Positions 1-8,159 of a stretch of 64,000 nt of DNA are shown here, in pieces. The notes beneath the pieces were generated by a model. The model was given only the letters and a program-made list of their open reading frames with translations. It was not told the DNA's origin and ran no database searches. Source of the DNA: Clostridium sp. AM22-11AC (lineage in GTDB: Bacteria > Bacillota > Clostridia > Lachnospirales > Lachnospiraceae); the NCBI RefSeq assembly GCF_003473545.1, contig NZ_QUCM01000018.1, positions 1-64,000 on the forward strand, read 5' to 3'. The position numbers were made by a program, and so were the translations under genes. The first letter of the stretch is position 1. Each line of letters starts with the position of its first letter.

Positions 1-95
1 TATTTTCTGAATTTTCAGGGTTTTACATACTGTTTAATCTTCAATTATCAAGGATCTCATTTCGTTGTCAGACTTGTTTGCTGCAACGGTTATTT

Positions 96-218
96 ATTAT
101 AACCGGTTGTTTTTCATTTGTCAACAACTTTTTAAATTTATTTTTTCGTTTCTTTTGAAACGATTGCTACTCTCTCAAGCGCGAAGATTATAATAGCAAA
201 CCTCAAACCATTTGTCAA
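96..218 (-). promoter_or_regulatory. Tandem promoters and leader of a leftward rRNA operon
   Basis: Read on the minus strand there are two sigma-A promoters in tandem. The outer one has TTGACA (213-218), a 17-bp spacer and TATTAT (190-195). The inner one has TTGACA (119-124), a 17-bp spacer and TATAAT (96-101). The DNA upstream, to about 300, is A/T-tract rich like an UP element. Downstream, toward position 1, is a leader with a CCTTGATAATTGAA stretch resembling the boxA-like leaders of clostridial 16S genes. Two perfect -35 boxes, an AT-rich upstream region and no ORF in the leader fit an rRNA operon starting outside the window. The rRNA itself is not visible, so this is inference. Confidence 0.72.
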
Positions 219-307
219 CAACTTTTTTGTATTATTTCAAATTTCATAAAAAAATATTTTAATTCTTTTGTCGCAAAAAAGTTGAAAACATTTCCATCCC
301 ATATCCG

Positions 308-357
308 CAAAAATCCCCTGCCACCCAGCATCATCTGCCGGTGACAGGGGATTTTGT
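308..357 (-). terminator. Rho-independent terminator of the VanW gene
   Basis: The arms AATCCCCTG and CAGGGGATT form a stem whose minus-strand transcript ends in a U run. It lies about 40 bp after the stop of the VanW-family gene and insulates it from the leftward promoters at 96-218. Confidence 0.8.
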
Positions 358-398
358 GATCCACAAGATCTGTTTTATTCTATTTTCCGATCTGGCTT

Positions 399-2249
399 CT
401 AGTCTGGTTTTACAGGTATTACCACATCTCCGCTATCTCCAGGGCCGCCATTTTCTGCTGCTGTGGTGGTAGCTGCTGCAGTTGTCTGTACCGGTGCCGG
501 GGAAGCGGCTGTGGTTGCTTCTGCGGAATGAGAAGGCGCTGCGGTTGTATGATTTGCTGCAGTTGTCGCATTTGGTGCTACCGTTGTGCTGGCTGCGGTT
601 GTCTCAGACGGAACATAGCCATCTGGCATTCCATCTACGGTAGATGGAGCGGTGGTTGCCTGTGTAGTTGTCTCAGATGGATTTAATACTACACCACTGG
701 AATTACGGCGGACTACAGGGGTATGTCCCTTATAAGTGGTCTTGTGATCCAGTTCTCTGGACACTTCTTTTCCATTCTTATAAACGATCTTATAGGTTTC
801 CCATCTGCTTCCGGCACTTCCCTTGGACTTGGTCACTTCTGCGCCTGGCTGAAGAGTCTGGTCTTCCTCATAGGTTGGATTTGGTGTACCCAGATCTTCT
901 ACCTTTTTAGACTCTAAATCCCAGGTAACTCCATCTTCCAGGATCGGGATACCATAAACTGCTACCGTTACTTTCTGGTCTGCATAACTTGCTCTTAAAC
1001 CAATGGCTGTACTTGAATTATTAATAAACTTAAAATCCGGCTGATCCCAGCTTACAGTTGCGTCACGGCCTGGTGTTACATAGCTTGGCTCAAATGTGTG
1101 GGAACGGCGGGAGCTGATCTTTAAACCAGCCTTAAATACTGCATTATATAAAGTAGTAGAAACCTGGCATACACCACCACCGATCTCCTGTACTACTTCT
1201 CCGTTATTATAAGCAGCTGCGCCTTTGTATCCCTTAGCTTCGGTACGCTGTCCTACAGTACCATTAAAAGAAAATTCCTGTCCCGGCTTGATAACTGTAC
1301 CATTAATAGCCTCTGCTGCCAGACGCACGTTGGTATTACGGTTCTGGTTCGCAGTTGTGGTCGTTGTAAAGGTGCTGATGGTCTTATATTTCTCTTTTGC
1401 GCTGGATGCAGAGATCTCCGGTGCTACAGTGCTTCCGGTTGCAGTGATCGTTGCATCAAACTTTTTATCATTTAAAGCCTGGGAAATATCTGATGCCAGC
1501 TTGTCCTGGTCAATGGCAAAACCATTTTCCTCACCTGCAAATACGAATTTACCGCTTGCTGTATCAAACTTGTCAATGGAACCGTTCTTTGCCTTCTTGT
1601 CCCATTTTGCTGCGCAGGCTGCTGCCTCTGCCTTGACCTGCTCATCCAGACCAGATGTGTCCAGTGTATAGCTTTCCTGAGGATCACTGCCATCTTTGTA
1701 GATCTCATCTAACAGTGCTTCCACCTTTTCTGCCATCAGATCCGTTACCTGATACTGGTCAGACTCATATTCTACTGTCATACTCCACGGGAATTCCTTT
1801 AAAATAGCTGCTTTTGCTTCGCTCTTGGACATTCCTGTAATAGAGATACCATCCACCTGGACCTCTTTTTGCATTTCAGTCTCAGCTTCGCTTTCGATCA
1901 CTGTTTCTGTTCCTGCAGTATCTGTATTGGAACCTTTTCCCTTAAGAGCAAGGGAAATTCCTGTGATAAATACGATCAGGACTACACCTGCAATGGCAAT
2001 GATCTTGTAATTCGGGCCTTTCTTTCTGTGATATCCACTGCTCCGTCTGGTGGAATGGCTTCCTCCCGAACGGGAAGAATAACCAGAAGAACTGCTTCTG
2101 CGGCCGGAAGATGTTCCATAACTGCTTCTGGAAGAACTGCTCCTTGAAGATGAAGCGCTTCTTCCTGATGCACCGCTTCTATTTGTACCTCTGGCCCTGC
2201 TTCTGCCTGTAGAGGAATTTCGACTTCTGTTGTTTTCTAACTCATTCAT
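399..2249 (-). CDS. VanW-family membrane-anchored cell-wall protein
   Basis: A 616-residue protein with a VanW domain (about residues 300-430, with the conserved GGGVCQVSTTLYNA segment), followed by a G5-like segment with a KIVYKNGKEV core. The VanW family is linked to glycopeptide-resistance clusters, but its biochemical role is unknown; YoaR-type members have peptidoglycan-binding regions. The first ~75 residues are Ser/Arg-rich and cytoplasmic, then one membrane helix (about 82-102) puts the rest outside. The C-terminal ~90 residues are Thr/Ala-rich, as in wall-spanning linkers. The start is supported by AGGTGAAA upstream of ATG. It is transcribed alone. Confidence 0.85.
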   Translation of the reverse strand: MNELENNRSRNSSTGRSRARGTNRSGASGRSASSSRSSSSRSSYGTSSGRRSSSSGYSSRSGGSHSTRRSSGYHRKKGPNYKIIAIAGVVLIVFITGISLALKGKGSNTDTAGTETVIESEAETEMQKEVQVDGISITGMSKSEAKAAILKEFPWSMTVEYESDQYQVTDLMAEKVEALLDEIYKDGSDPQESYTLDTSGLDEQVKAEAAACAAKWDKKAKNGSIDKFDTASGKFVFAGEENGFAIDQDKLASDISQALNDKKFDATITATGSTVAPEISASSAKEKYKTISTFTTTTTANQNRNTNVRLAAEAINGTVIKPGQEFSFNGTVGQRTEAKGYKGAAAYNNGEVVQEIGGGVCQVSTTLYNAVFKAGLKISSRRSHTFEPSYVTPGRDATVSWDQPDFKFINNSSTAIGLRASYADQKVTVAVYGIPILEDGVTWDLESKKVEDLGTPNPTYEEDQTLQPGAEVTKSKGSAGSRWETYKIVYKNGKEVSRELDHKTTYKGHTPVVRRNSSGVVLNPSETTTQATTAPSTVDGMPDGYVPSETTAASTTVAPNATTAANHTTAAPSHSAEATTAASPAPVQTTAAATTTAAENGGPGDSGDVVIPVKPD

Positions 2250-2396
2250 TTCTTTTCACCTGTTACATTTTTTAGCTTATTTTTAATCACAGCTTGTAGT
2301 ATAGCATACTTTATTTAAAATGGAACCGATTTTTACACTTTTTTTCAGATGATTTCTTACCCTTTTTTTCTGTTTGTAACATTCCTGTTAAAAGTG

Positions 2397-2425
2397 TTAC
2401 CAAAGTATTTCAATCGTGTTATTAT
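2397..2425 (+). promoter_or_regulatory. Promoter of the PHP phosphoesterase gene
   Basis: TTACCA (2397-2402), a 17-bp spacer and TATTAT (2420-2425), followed by an AAAGGAGG ribosome binding site and the ATG at 2464. Confidence 0.5.
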
Positions 2426-2463
2426 TATAGAAAAAACAGTTTAAAAACAAAGGAGGTTTTACC

Positions 2464-3321
2464 ATGGGTTTTGTTGACCTGCACGTTCATTCCAATGCTT
2501 CCGACGGTACCTTTTCTCCCTCTCAGGTAGTGGAACTGGCAAAAAATGCCGGATTGGATGCCTTTGCCCTTACAGACCACGACACCACTGCCGGTGTACC
2601 TGAGGCATTAGAAAAAGGACGTGATCTTAATATAGAAGTGATCCCCGGAATTGAGGTGTCCAGTAGTTTCGATGGAACAGAGATCCACATTTTAGGACTT
2701 TTCGTAGATTCTGATGATCCGGTACTTGCCGCCATGCTGGAAAAAATGCGTATCAGCCGTGGCCGCCGCAATGAAAAGATGCTGGAAAATCTGGCCGCTG
2801 ACGGGATCTCCTTTACAAAGGAAGAACTTTGCGGAGATAATCCTGATACCATTATCACACGGGCACATATTGCCCACGCTTTAGTGGCAAAAGGCATCTG
2901 TTCCGGAATGGACCAGGCATTTAAAAAATATCTTCAGTACGGCGGCCGCTATTGTCCGCAGAAAGAGCATCTCTCTCCGGAAGAAGTTGTAAAAACGCTG
3001 ATCTCCAATGGTGCTTTCGTGGCCTTAGCCCATCCTTTCCAGTACAAATTCGGAGATAAGAAAACGGAAGAACTGATCGCCCACATGGCCGACCTCGGTA
3101 TGAAGGGACTGGAAGTTTACCACTCCTCCAACAACAAGTTAGAAAGCATGAAACTTCAGGAAATGGCTGTCAGACATCACCTGCTCCCAACCGGCGGTTC
3201 CGACTTCCACGGCGGGAACAAACCGGATATTTCGATTGGTACAGGACGGGGCGGACTCAGAGTTTCTTCCCTTTTACTGGAAGATATCAAACGTGAAAGA
3301 GCAAAACAGGCGCTTTCATAA
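2464..3321 (+). CDS. PHP-domain phosphoesterase, RNase AM / TrpH family
   Basis: A 285-residue PHP protein. Metal-binding motifs are in the expected order: HVHSNASDG near the N-terminus, LTDHDT at about 38-43, PGIEVS at about 63, ALAHPF at about 190 and GGSDFHG at about 250. Relatives (E. coli YciV/TrpH, RNase AM) hydrolyse 3',5'-nucleoside bisphosphates or short 5'-phosphorylated RNA. Length matches the family and no extra domain is seen. The start has AAAGGAGG seven bases upstream. The downstream gene has its own promoter, so this is probably monocistronic. The fold is certain; the substrate is inferred from family. Confidence 0.88.
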   Translation: MGFVDLHVHSNASDGTFSPSQVVELAKNAGLDAFALTDHDTTAGVPEALEKGRDLNIEVIPGIEVSSSFDGTEIHILGLFVDSDDPVLAAMLEKMRISRGRRNEKMLENLAADGISFTKEELCGDNPDTIITRAHIAHALVAKGICSGMDQAFKKYLQYGGRYCPQKEHLSPEEVVKTLISNGAFVALAHPFQYKFGDKKTEELIAHMADLGMKGLEVYHSSNNKLESMKLQEMAVRHHLLPTGGSDFHGGNKPDISIGTGRGGLRVSSLLLEDIKRERAKQALS

Positions 3322-3352
3322 AAATTTCGCTAAAAATCACAAAATTTTACCC

Positions 3353-3381
3353 TTGTATCAGAGTCTCATCTTTGTTATAAT
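3353..3381 (+). promoter_or_regulatory. Promoter of the 78-residue protein gene
   Basis: TTGTAT (3353-3358), a 17-bp spacer and a perfect TATAAT (3376-3381), 62 bp before the ATG, with a GAAGGAGG ribosome binding site. Confidence 0.65.
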
Positions 3382-3443
3382 GCAATCGTTAAAAGATTAA
3401 CTAAACAAATGATAATAGATGTAATTCAGAAGGAGGAATTACC

Positions 3444-3680
3444 ATGAAGATCCAGAATATTACTGATGTAGAGAAATTTTTCAAAGTGATCGACCAGTGC
3501 AAGGGAACCGTAGAATTAGTATCTCCAGAAGGCGACCGCATTAACCTGAAGTCTAAACTGGCTCAGTACCTGTCCATGGCTACTATTTTTTCCAATGGCT
3601 ATATCAAGGAACTGGACCTGGTAGCACATGATAAAGAAGACATTGAACGTCTGATCAAATATATGTATCAGGGTGAATAA
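3444..3680 (+). CDS. Small conserved-type protein of unknown function (78 aa)
   Basis: I do not recognise this family. It is a 78-residue soluble, mildly acidic, probably mixed alpha/beta protein with no signal peptide, membrane segment or Cys cluster. A segment VELVSPEGDRINLKSKLAQY in the middle is followed by a charged C-terminal helix ending in IKYMYQGE. A strong promoter, a good ribosome binding site (GAAGGAGG) and a dedicated terminator argue that it is a real, well expressed gene rather than a chance ORF. Confidence 0.8.
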   Translation: MKIQNITDVEKFFKVIDQCKGTVELVSPEGDRINLKSKLAQYLSMATIFSNGYIKELDLVAHDKEDIERLIKYMYQGE

Positions 3681-3704
3681 ATCATAAACAAATGTGTTTT
3701 GGCA

Positions 3705-3755
3705 CAAAAACAGCTGCAGGCTCCCATCTATCTGGATTCCCGCAGCTGTTTTATT
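3705..3755. terminator. Bidirectional terminator
   Basis: AAAACAGCTGC and GCAGCTGTTTT form a stem with A/U runs on both sides. It lies between convergent genes: the 78-aa gene and alaX. Confidence 0.85.
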
Positions 3756-3768
3756 ATTATTCCTACTA

Positions 3769-4947
3769 TTATTCCAGATTTCCAGCTTCCTGCATCAGTA
3801 TTTCTCTGATCGCACTTTCTGCCGCTTTAAAAGTTCCCTGCGCCATCAGGTTGCTTCCGCCGCCTCTTCCATTAAGAGCACCGTTCATTGCCTTGCTTAA
3901 TTTGCGCATATCTGCCTGACTGCTGCCTAAAGCATACTGATATACCTGTTCATCCTCATTTCCGGAGAAAACTCCTACGATCTTTCCTTTTCCCTTTTCA
4001 TAAAGCATGGTAGCCAGCTGGCGAAGCTGTACAGGTGACAATCCCTCTTCAAATACAGCAAGTACCTCCGTGCTTTCCGGATAGCTTTCCGCCTTTTTTT
4101 CCAAAAGCTGCTGCCACAGGCGTCCTAAAGCCAGATCTTTTTCCTGACTTTCATTCTTCATCTTTTCCACTGCATCCGGTACCAGAGCCAGTTTTGCAGA
4201 AAGCAGATTGGAAATACGGATCTCATCCTTTAAACGTTCCCTGTAATCCATCAGTGCCCGGCGTCCACAGAGCATGGAAATACGCACGCCTCCTTTATAG
4301 TTGATCATAGTACGCAGTTTGATCAGACCTACTTCCCCGGTTGTCTCCACATGGGTGCCACAGCAGGCGCAGATATCTCCGCCTGGTATCTCTACAATGC
4401 GTACCAGACCGGTCAGTTCTTTTTTGCTCCGGTAATCCAGCTCTTCCAGTTCTTCTTTCGAAGGATAAAACACCTTTACAGGCACATTATCATAGATCAG
4501 CTGGTTCGCTTCATCTTCCAGCTCATCTAACTGCTCCTGGGTGAGAACACCGTTAAAATCCACCGTCACTTCATCTGTTCCCATATGGAAACCTACGTTG
4601 CCATAGCCAAAATGTTTATGTACCAGACCGGAAAAAATATGTTCTCCTGTGTGCTGCTGCATATTGTCATAACGTTTCTGCCAGTCAATGACTCCCTCTG
4701 CCAGAACCCCTTCTTCCAAAGGAGCCTCCAGTTCGTGGATGATCTCCTCTCCCTTTTCGCTGACATGTAAAACTTTTACACCATTTAAAGCACCTGTATC
4801 ACTTGGCTGTCCGCCGCCTTCCGGATAAAAAGCAGTCTGATTTAAGATCGTATCCCAGGTTCCTTTTTTATTTTTTGTACATGAAATTACGGTACACATA
4901 AATGTTTTTACATAAGGGGTTGCATAATATAAACGGTTCTGATCCAT
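3769..4947 (-). CDS. Alanyl-tRNA editing protein, AlaX-L type
   Basis: A 392-residue free-standing relative of the AlaRS editing domain, which hydrolyses mischarged Ser- or Gly-tRNA(Ala). Zinc-site motifs are visible: HTGEH at about 98-102 and CCGTH at about 195-199. The C-terminal part has a DHHA1-like Gly-rich motif (GRGGGSN, about 365), making it the long AlaX-L form. The N-terminal segment with FYPEGGGQPSDTG is typical. GGAGGAATGACCT precedes the ATG. It is monocistronic and ends at a shared bidirectional terminator. Confidence 0.92.
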   Translation of the reverse strand: MDQNRLYYATPYVKTFMCTVISCTKNKKGTWDTILNQTAFYPEGGGQPSDTGALNGVKVLHVSEKGEEIIHELEAPLEEGVLAEGVIDWQKRYDNMQQHTGEHIFSGLVHKHFGYGNVGFHMGTDEVTVDFNGVLTQEQLDELEDEANQLIYDNVPVKVFYPSKEELEELDYRSKKELTGLVRIVEIPGGDICACCGTHVETTGEVGLIKLRTMINYKGGVRISMLCGRRALMDYRERLKDEIRISNLLSAKLALVPDAVEKMKNESQEKDLALGRLWQQLLEKKAESYPESTEVLAVFEEGLSPVQLRQLATMLYEKGKGKIVGVFSGNEDEQVYQYALGSSQADMRKLSKAMNGALNGRGGGSNLMAQGTFKAAESAIREILMQEAGNLE

Positions 4948-5150
4948 AGGTCATTCCTCCATCCTTTGATTATAAAACGCCGCGTCTGCGGCTCTTGTCT
5001 TTCTTTTTCGCCCTATCATTATACCACCTTTATCCCTTATCTTTATTTAAAATTCTCTTTAAATTTAATTTTTCCCGAAAAACAAGAAACATAAGCAAGC
5101 TGCCTGACATATGATAGCATTGTAATCAAACATATTTCGGAGGAACTAAA

Positions 5151-5384
5151 ATGAGTGATGTAGCAGCAACTAACTGCGGCTGTGACTGCGGGTGCGGATG
5201 CCAGAGCGGAGGAAATGGATGCAATATTATCTGGCTCATCCTGATCTTATGCTGTTGTGGCGGTGGAAATGGATGTGGCGGCTGTTTTGGAAATAACGGC
5301 TGCGGAAACGGATGTGGATGCGACATTATCTGGATCCTGCTGCTTTTATGCTGCTGTGGCGGCGGCAATGGCGGCTTCTGCTGA
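5151..5384 (+). CDS. Cys/Gly-rich tandem-hairpin microprotein, 'chorion class high-cysteine' type
   Basis: A 77-residue protein with about 18 cysteines and many glycines. It has two internal repeats, each a Cys/Gly segment, then a hydrophobic stretch beginning NIIW or DIIW, then CCCGGGNG. The hydrophobic stretches (about 25-34 and 58-67) could form short membrane helices. Similar proteins in Lachnospiraceae databases carry the name 'chorion class high-cysteine protein' by compositional similarity only, and I know of no established function. The ribosome binding site is CGGAGG. Metal binding or disulfide cross-linking at the envelope or spore surface are guesses. Confidence 0.75.
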   Translation: MSDVAATNCGCDCGCGCQSGGNGCNIIWLILILCCCGGGNGCGGCFGNNGCGNGCGCDIIWILLLLCCCGGGNGGFC

Positions 5385-5401
5385 TCTTCCTCAGAAAGTC
5401 A

Positions 5402-5434
5402 GAAAACAACGGGGCGTTTATGCGCCCCTGTTTT
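5402..5434. terminator. Bidirectional terminator
   Basis: AACAGGGGCGC-type arms (AACGGGGCG and CGCCCCTGTT) around a TTATG loop with U-rich flanks. It sits between the Cys-rich gene and the convergent 47-residue ORF. Confidence 0.8.
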
Positions 5435-5577
5435 CATTTTGGAAAAACTCCTTTTTCTTCTTTTCGCTCTTCTCCTCTTCTCTTTCCTGCCTTATAACCT
5501 CTGTTTTTCTTTTTTTGTACACATTCCTCATCTATTTCATATACAGCATTCCCGTCGATCACCAGTCTGCTATACAT
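5434..5577 (-). CDS. Short hypothetical protein (47 aa)
   Basis: Minus-strand ORF with an AAAGGAGG site seven bases before its ATG. The product starts MYSRLVIDGNAVYEIDEEC and continues into a strongly basic Lys/Arg/Glu-rich tail ending GVFPK. The N-terminal half looks folded (IDGNAVYEIDEE), while the tail is low-complexity and basic, as in nucleic-acid-binding peptides. The ideal ribosome binding site, the complete frame and the shared terminator support it. I recall similar short proteins in Lachnospiraceae, but this needs a search. Function unknown. Confidence 0.6.
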   Translation of the reverse strand: MYSRLVIDGNAVYEIDEECVQKKKNRGYKAGKRRGEERKEEKGVFPK

Positions 5578-5702
5578 AATGAACCTCCTTTCAGAAAATG
5601 GACTCCCAAACCTTTTAAGAGTACATCCTCATACTACAATATATGCATGAAATAAAAGGTTGCCGCATAAGTTTAAACCAAAGCAATAAGGCTGGTAAAA
5701 AT

Positions 5703-6128
5703 ATGAATTCCTACAATGAACATACAGACTATAAACTGACAGACCTGGACTATCTTACAGGAGATCACCATCTGCAGATGATGAAAGCTGCACTCCCCTT
5801 CTTAAATGTTCCCCAACAGCGTACCCTTTCCATGTTTGTGAAAATACAGGAACTTAAAAATACATTTCAGCTTTTTGAGGACGGTCAGACTGCAGCTATG
5901 GGGATCTGCTCCTTAGACCAGCCTGAAAAACCCGGTTCTGTAAAAGAATTATTAAAAACTTTAAAACCTTATGGAAACCCGGGAGAACAAAATCTCATTG
6001 ATGCAGCAAATGCTTTATTAGACGGACAGACACCTTTAGAACAACTCAGACATTTTTTAACTCCCGCACAACAGACCCGTTTTGAAACCTTGCAAATGGT
6101 CATTGCTGCCCTTCAGGCTATGAATTAA
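5703..6128 (+). CDS. Hypothetical protein, first of an orphan pair (141 aa)
   Basis: I do not recognise this family. A soluble, mostly helical 141-residue protein with no Cys cluster or membrane segment. The frame opens at 5643, but that ATG has no ribosome binding site. The ATG at 5703, about eight bases after AAGGCTGG, is preferred. The pattern HHLQMMKAALPF followed by VPQQRTLSMFVKIQELKN suggests helical hairpins. The next gene follows after 13 bp with its own AAGGAG, so the two form an operon. Confidence 0.7.
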   Translation: MNSYNEHTDYKLTDLDYLTGDHHLQMMKAALPFLNVPQQRTLSMFVKIQELKNTFQLFEDGQTAAMGICSLDQPEKPGSVKELLKTLKPYGNPGEQNLIDAANALLDGQTPLEQLRHFLTPAQQTRFETLQMVIAALQAMN

Positions 6129-6141
6129 AAAAGGAGTTTTT

Positions 6142-6429
6142 ATGGACAATAACTGGAAACAGGACCCGCGGCTTATGGCAATGGATCCTGAAAAAGTAAG
6201 CTTATTAATGGAATTTGCAGAAAAAACGGCTCACACCGACCAGTCCCAGCTCATGCCTCATTTTCTGCATATATGCCAGGAAGCAAATGCAAAAGGTCTG
6301 CAATTTACAAATTCTGAAACCGCCCTTCTTGTAGATATCTTAAGCTGCCATATGCCGGAAAAAGACCGTAAAAAACTTCCGTTTCTTAAGCTAGCTGCAG
6401 GGAAGATCGCAGGCGGGATCCATAAATAG
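6142..6429 (+). CDS. Hypothetical protein, second of an orphan pair (95 aa)
   Basis: I do not recognise this family. A 95-residue, probably all-helical soluble protein starting MDNNWKQDPRLMAMDPEKV. It follows the 141-aa gene by 13 bp with AAAAAGGAG upstream of ATG and is surely cotranscribed. Both proteins are rich in Leu, Lys, Gln and Met, and neither has catalytic motifs I can see. No clear terminator separates it from the riboswitch promoter at 6477. Confidence 0.72.
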   Translation: MDNNWKQDPRLMAMDPEKVSLLMEFAEKTAHTDQSQLMPHFLHICQEANAKGLQFTNSETALLVDILSCHMPEKDRKKLPFLKLAAGKIAGGIHK

Positions 6430-6476
6430 ATTATTAGCTTCTTTCCGTTGTATGTTTTTTTATACTTTTTTAATTA

Positions 6477-6505
6477 TTGCATTTTTATTTTATATATGCT
6501 ATAGT
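6477..6505 (+). promoter_or_regulatory. Promoter of the riboswitch-symporter unit
   Basis: TTGCAT (6477-6482), a 17-bp spacer and TATAGT (6500-6505). The predicted start is near 6512, just before the glycine aptamer. Confidence 0.65.
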
Positions 6506-6537
6506 CTCCCCATGCGGCAAATGCCGTGACGATATAC

Positions 6538-6640
6538 TACTCTGGAGAGTCTCTTTCAATATCTGAAACGAGCGCCGAAGGTGTACAGCAGGAATAAATG
6601 CAGAAAATTCCTGCCAATCTCTCAGGCAAAAGGACAGGGC
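6538..6640 (+). promoter_or_regulatory. Glycine riboswitch (single aptamer)
   Basis: The conserved glycine-aptamer blocks occur in order: CTCTGGAGAGTCTC, then GCGCCGAAGGTGTACA, then AATCTCTCAGGCAAAAGGAC. Only one complete aptamer is present. The hairpin CGGCAAATGCCG just upstream may be the remnant 'ghost' partner seen in singlet glycine riboswitches. No U-run terminator lies between aptamer and gene, so control at translation is more likely than at termination. It sits directly ahead of the Na+/amino-acid symporter, a known class of glycine-riboswitch target. Confidence 0.93.
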
Positions 6641-6691
6641 GGAATCAGACGATCCACAGACGTAGAACATACAAAGGGAGACTATCTAATT

Positions 6692-8062
6692 ATGGACATG
6701 TTTGTGAAATTGGTCAATTCTGCTAACACCTTTTTATGGAATGTAGTGCTGATCCTTCTGCTTTGCGGAACCGGTATTTATTACACATTCCGTCTGAAAT
6801 TTGTTCAGATCCGCGAATTTAAGCAGGGCTTAAAACAGGTATTCGGCGGTATCGGAAAGAAGCATGAGAAAAAAGAAGGAGAAATGACTTCCTTCCAGTC
6901 TGTTGCTACTGCCATCGCAGCCCAGGTAGGTACCGGAAACCTGACGGGTGCTGCTACTGCCCTGATCGGCGGCGGTCCTGGCGCTATCTTCTGGATGTGG
7001 ATGTCTGCGTTCTTTGGCATGGCTACCATTTATGCCGAAGCAACTCTTGCACAGAATTATAAAACAGTAAAACACGGCGAAGTAACAGGCGGTCCTGTTT
7101 ACTACATCCATGCTGCATTTAAAGGACTCTTTGGCAAGATCCTTGGTGTTATTTTCGCCATCTTTTTGATCCTGGCTCTTGGATTTATGGGCAATATGGT
7201 ACAGTCTAACTCTATCAGCACTGCTTTCAGCCAGGTATTTACCTCACGGAATATCTCTATTCCGCCTTTTACAGTTGGCCTTCTTCTGGCCGTTGTTTCC
7301 CTGTTCGTATTTATCGGCGGCACCAACCGTCTGGCTGCAGTTGTGGAAAAGCTGGTTCCATTTATGGCACTTGTATATATTGCAGGAAGCCTGATCGTTA
7401 TCCTTTGCAATATTACCCGCTTGCCTTCTGCTGTTGCCCAGATCTTTTTAGGTGCTTTTAATCCATCCGCTGTTTTAGGCGGCGCGGCAGGCGTTACTGT
7501 AAAAGAAGCCATCCGCTATGGCGTTGCAAGAGGTCTTTTCTCCAATGAAGCCGGTATGGGTTCCACACCTCATGCACATGCAAGAGCCGTTGTGAAAAAT
7601 CCTCACTGCCAGGGACTTGCTGCTATGATCAGCGTATTTATTGATACCTTTATCGTATTAAATTTAACTGTATTCAGTATCCTTACTACTAACTCTTTAA
7701 GCAGCGGCAAGGACGGTATTATGCTGACCCAGTATGCATTTTCTACTGTTTTCGGCTCCTTCGGTGATATTTTCATCGCCGTATGCCTTCTGTTCTTTGC
7801 CTTCTCCACCATCCTTGGCTGGCACTTTTTTGGTTCTATCAACGTAAAACACTTATTCGGCAAGAAAGGAATGGTTCCTTATTCTGTTCTGGTAGCTGTG
7901 TTTATCGTTGTTGGTTCTATGTTAAAAGTGGATCTGGTTTGGACACTGGCCGACTTCTTTAACGGTCTTATGGTCATTCCTAATGCCCTGGCTCTGTTGG
8001 CTTTAAGCGGTGTTGTTGCTTCTATCTGTAAGAAATACAGTTCTGAAAAATCAGATAACTAG
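6692..8062 (+). CDS. Sodium:alanine/glycine symporter, AGCS family
   Basis: A 456-residue multi-pass protein of the alanine-or-glycine:cation symporter family (AlsT/DagA-like), importing Ala or Gly with Na+. About ten or eleven hydrophobic segments are visible. Family signatures include AAQVGTGNLTGAATAL (about 75-90) and GVARGLFSNEAGMGSTPHAHA (about 270-290, shown in part). The ATG at 6692 follows AAAGGGAG. An upstream in-frame ATG at 6581 lies inside the riboswitch and is rejected. Control by the glycine aptamer points to glycine as substrate or signal. Confidence 0.93.
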   Translation: MDMFVKLVNSANTFLWNVVLILLLCGTGIYYTFRLKFVQIREFKQGLKQVFGGIGKKHEKKEGEMTSFQSVATAIAAQVGTGNLTGAATALIGGGPGAIFWMWMSAFFGMATIYAEATLAQNYKTVKHGEVTGGPVYYIHAAFKGLFGKILGVIFAIFLILALGFMGNMVQSNSISTAFSQVFTSRNISIPPFTVGLLLAVVSLFVFIGGTNRLAAVVEKLVPFMALVYIAGSLIVILCNITRLPSAVAQIFLGAFNPSAVLGGAAGVTVKEAIRYGVARGLFSNEAGMGSTPHAHARAVVKNPHCQGLAAMISVFIDTFIVLNLTVFSILTTNSLSSGKDGIMLTQYAFSTVFGSFGDIFIAVCLLFFAFSTILGWHFFGSINVKHLFGKKGMVPYSVLVAVFIVVGSMLKVDLVWTLADFFNGLMVIPNALALLALSGVVASICKKYSSEKSDN

Positions 8063-8119
8063 ATCAGCAAACGCGCTATCTGCGTGTTCTTGTATGATCG
8101 TATAATATCGTATAATATT

Positions 8120-8152
8120 AAAAGGGCGCCTCTGCGGGCGCCCCTTTTTGAT
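8120..8152 (+). terminator. Rho-independent terminator
   Basis: AAAGGGGCGC-type stem (AAGGGCGCC / GGCGCCCCTT) with a U run, between the symporter gene and the convergent L,D-transpeptidase gene. Confidence 0.87.
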
Positions 8153-8159
8153 CCATTTC

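Noticed and set aside
5151..5384. Cys-rich protein as a RiPP (sactipeptide-like) precursor
   Set aside because: No radical SAM enzyme, protease or exporter is nearby, and the two hydrophobic segments fit a membrane protein better than a leader-core peptide.
6581..6691. Longer start for the symporter
   Set aside because: The extra codons fall within the glycine aptamer.
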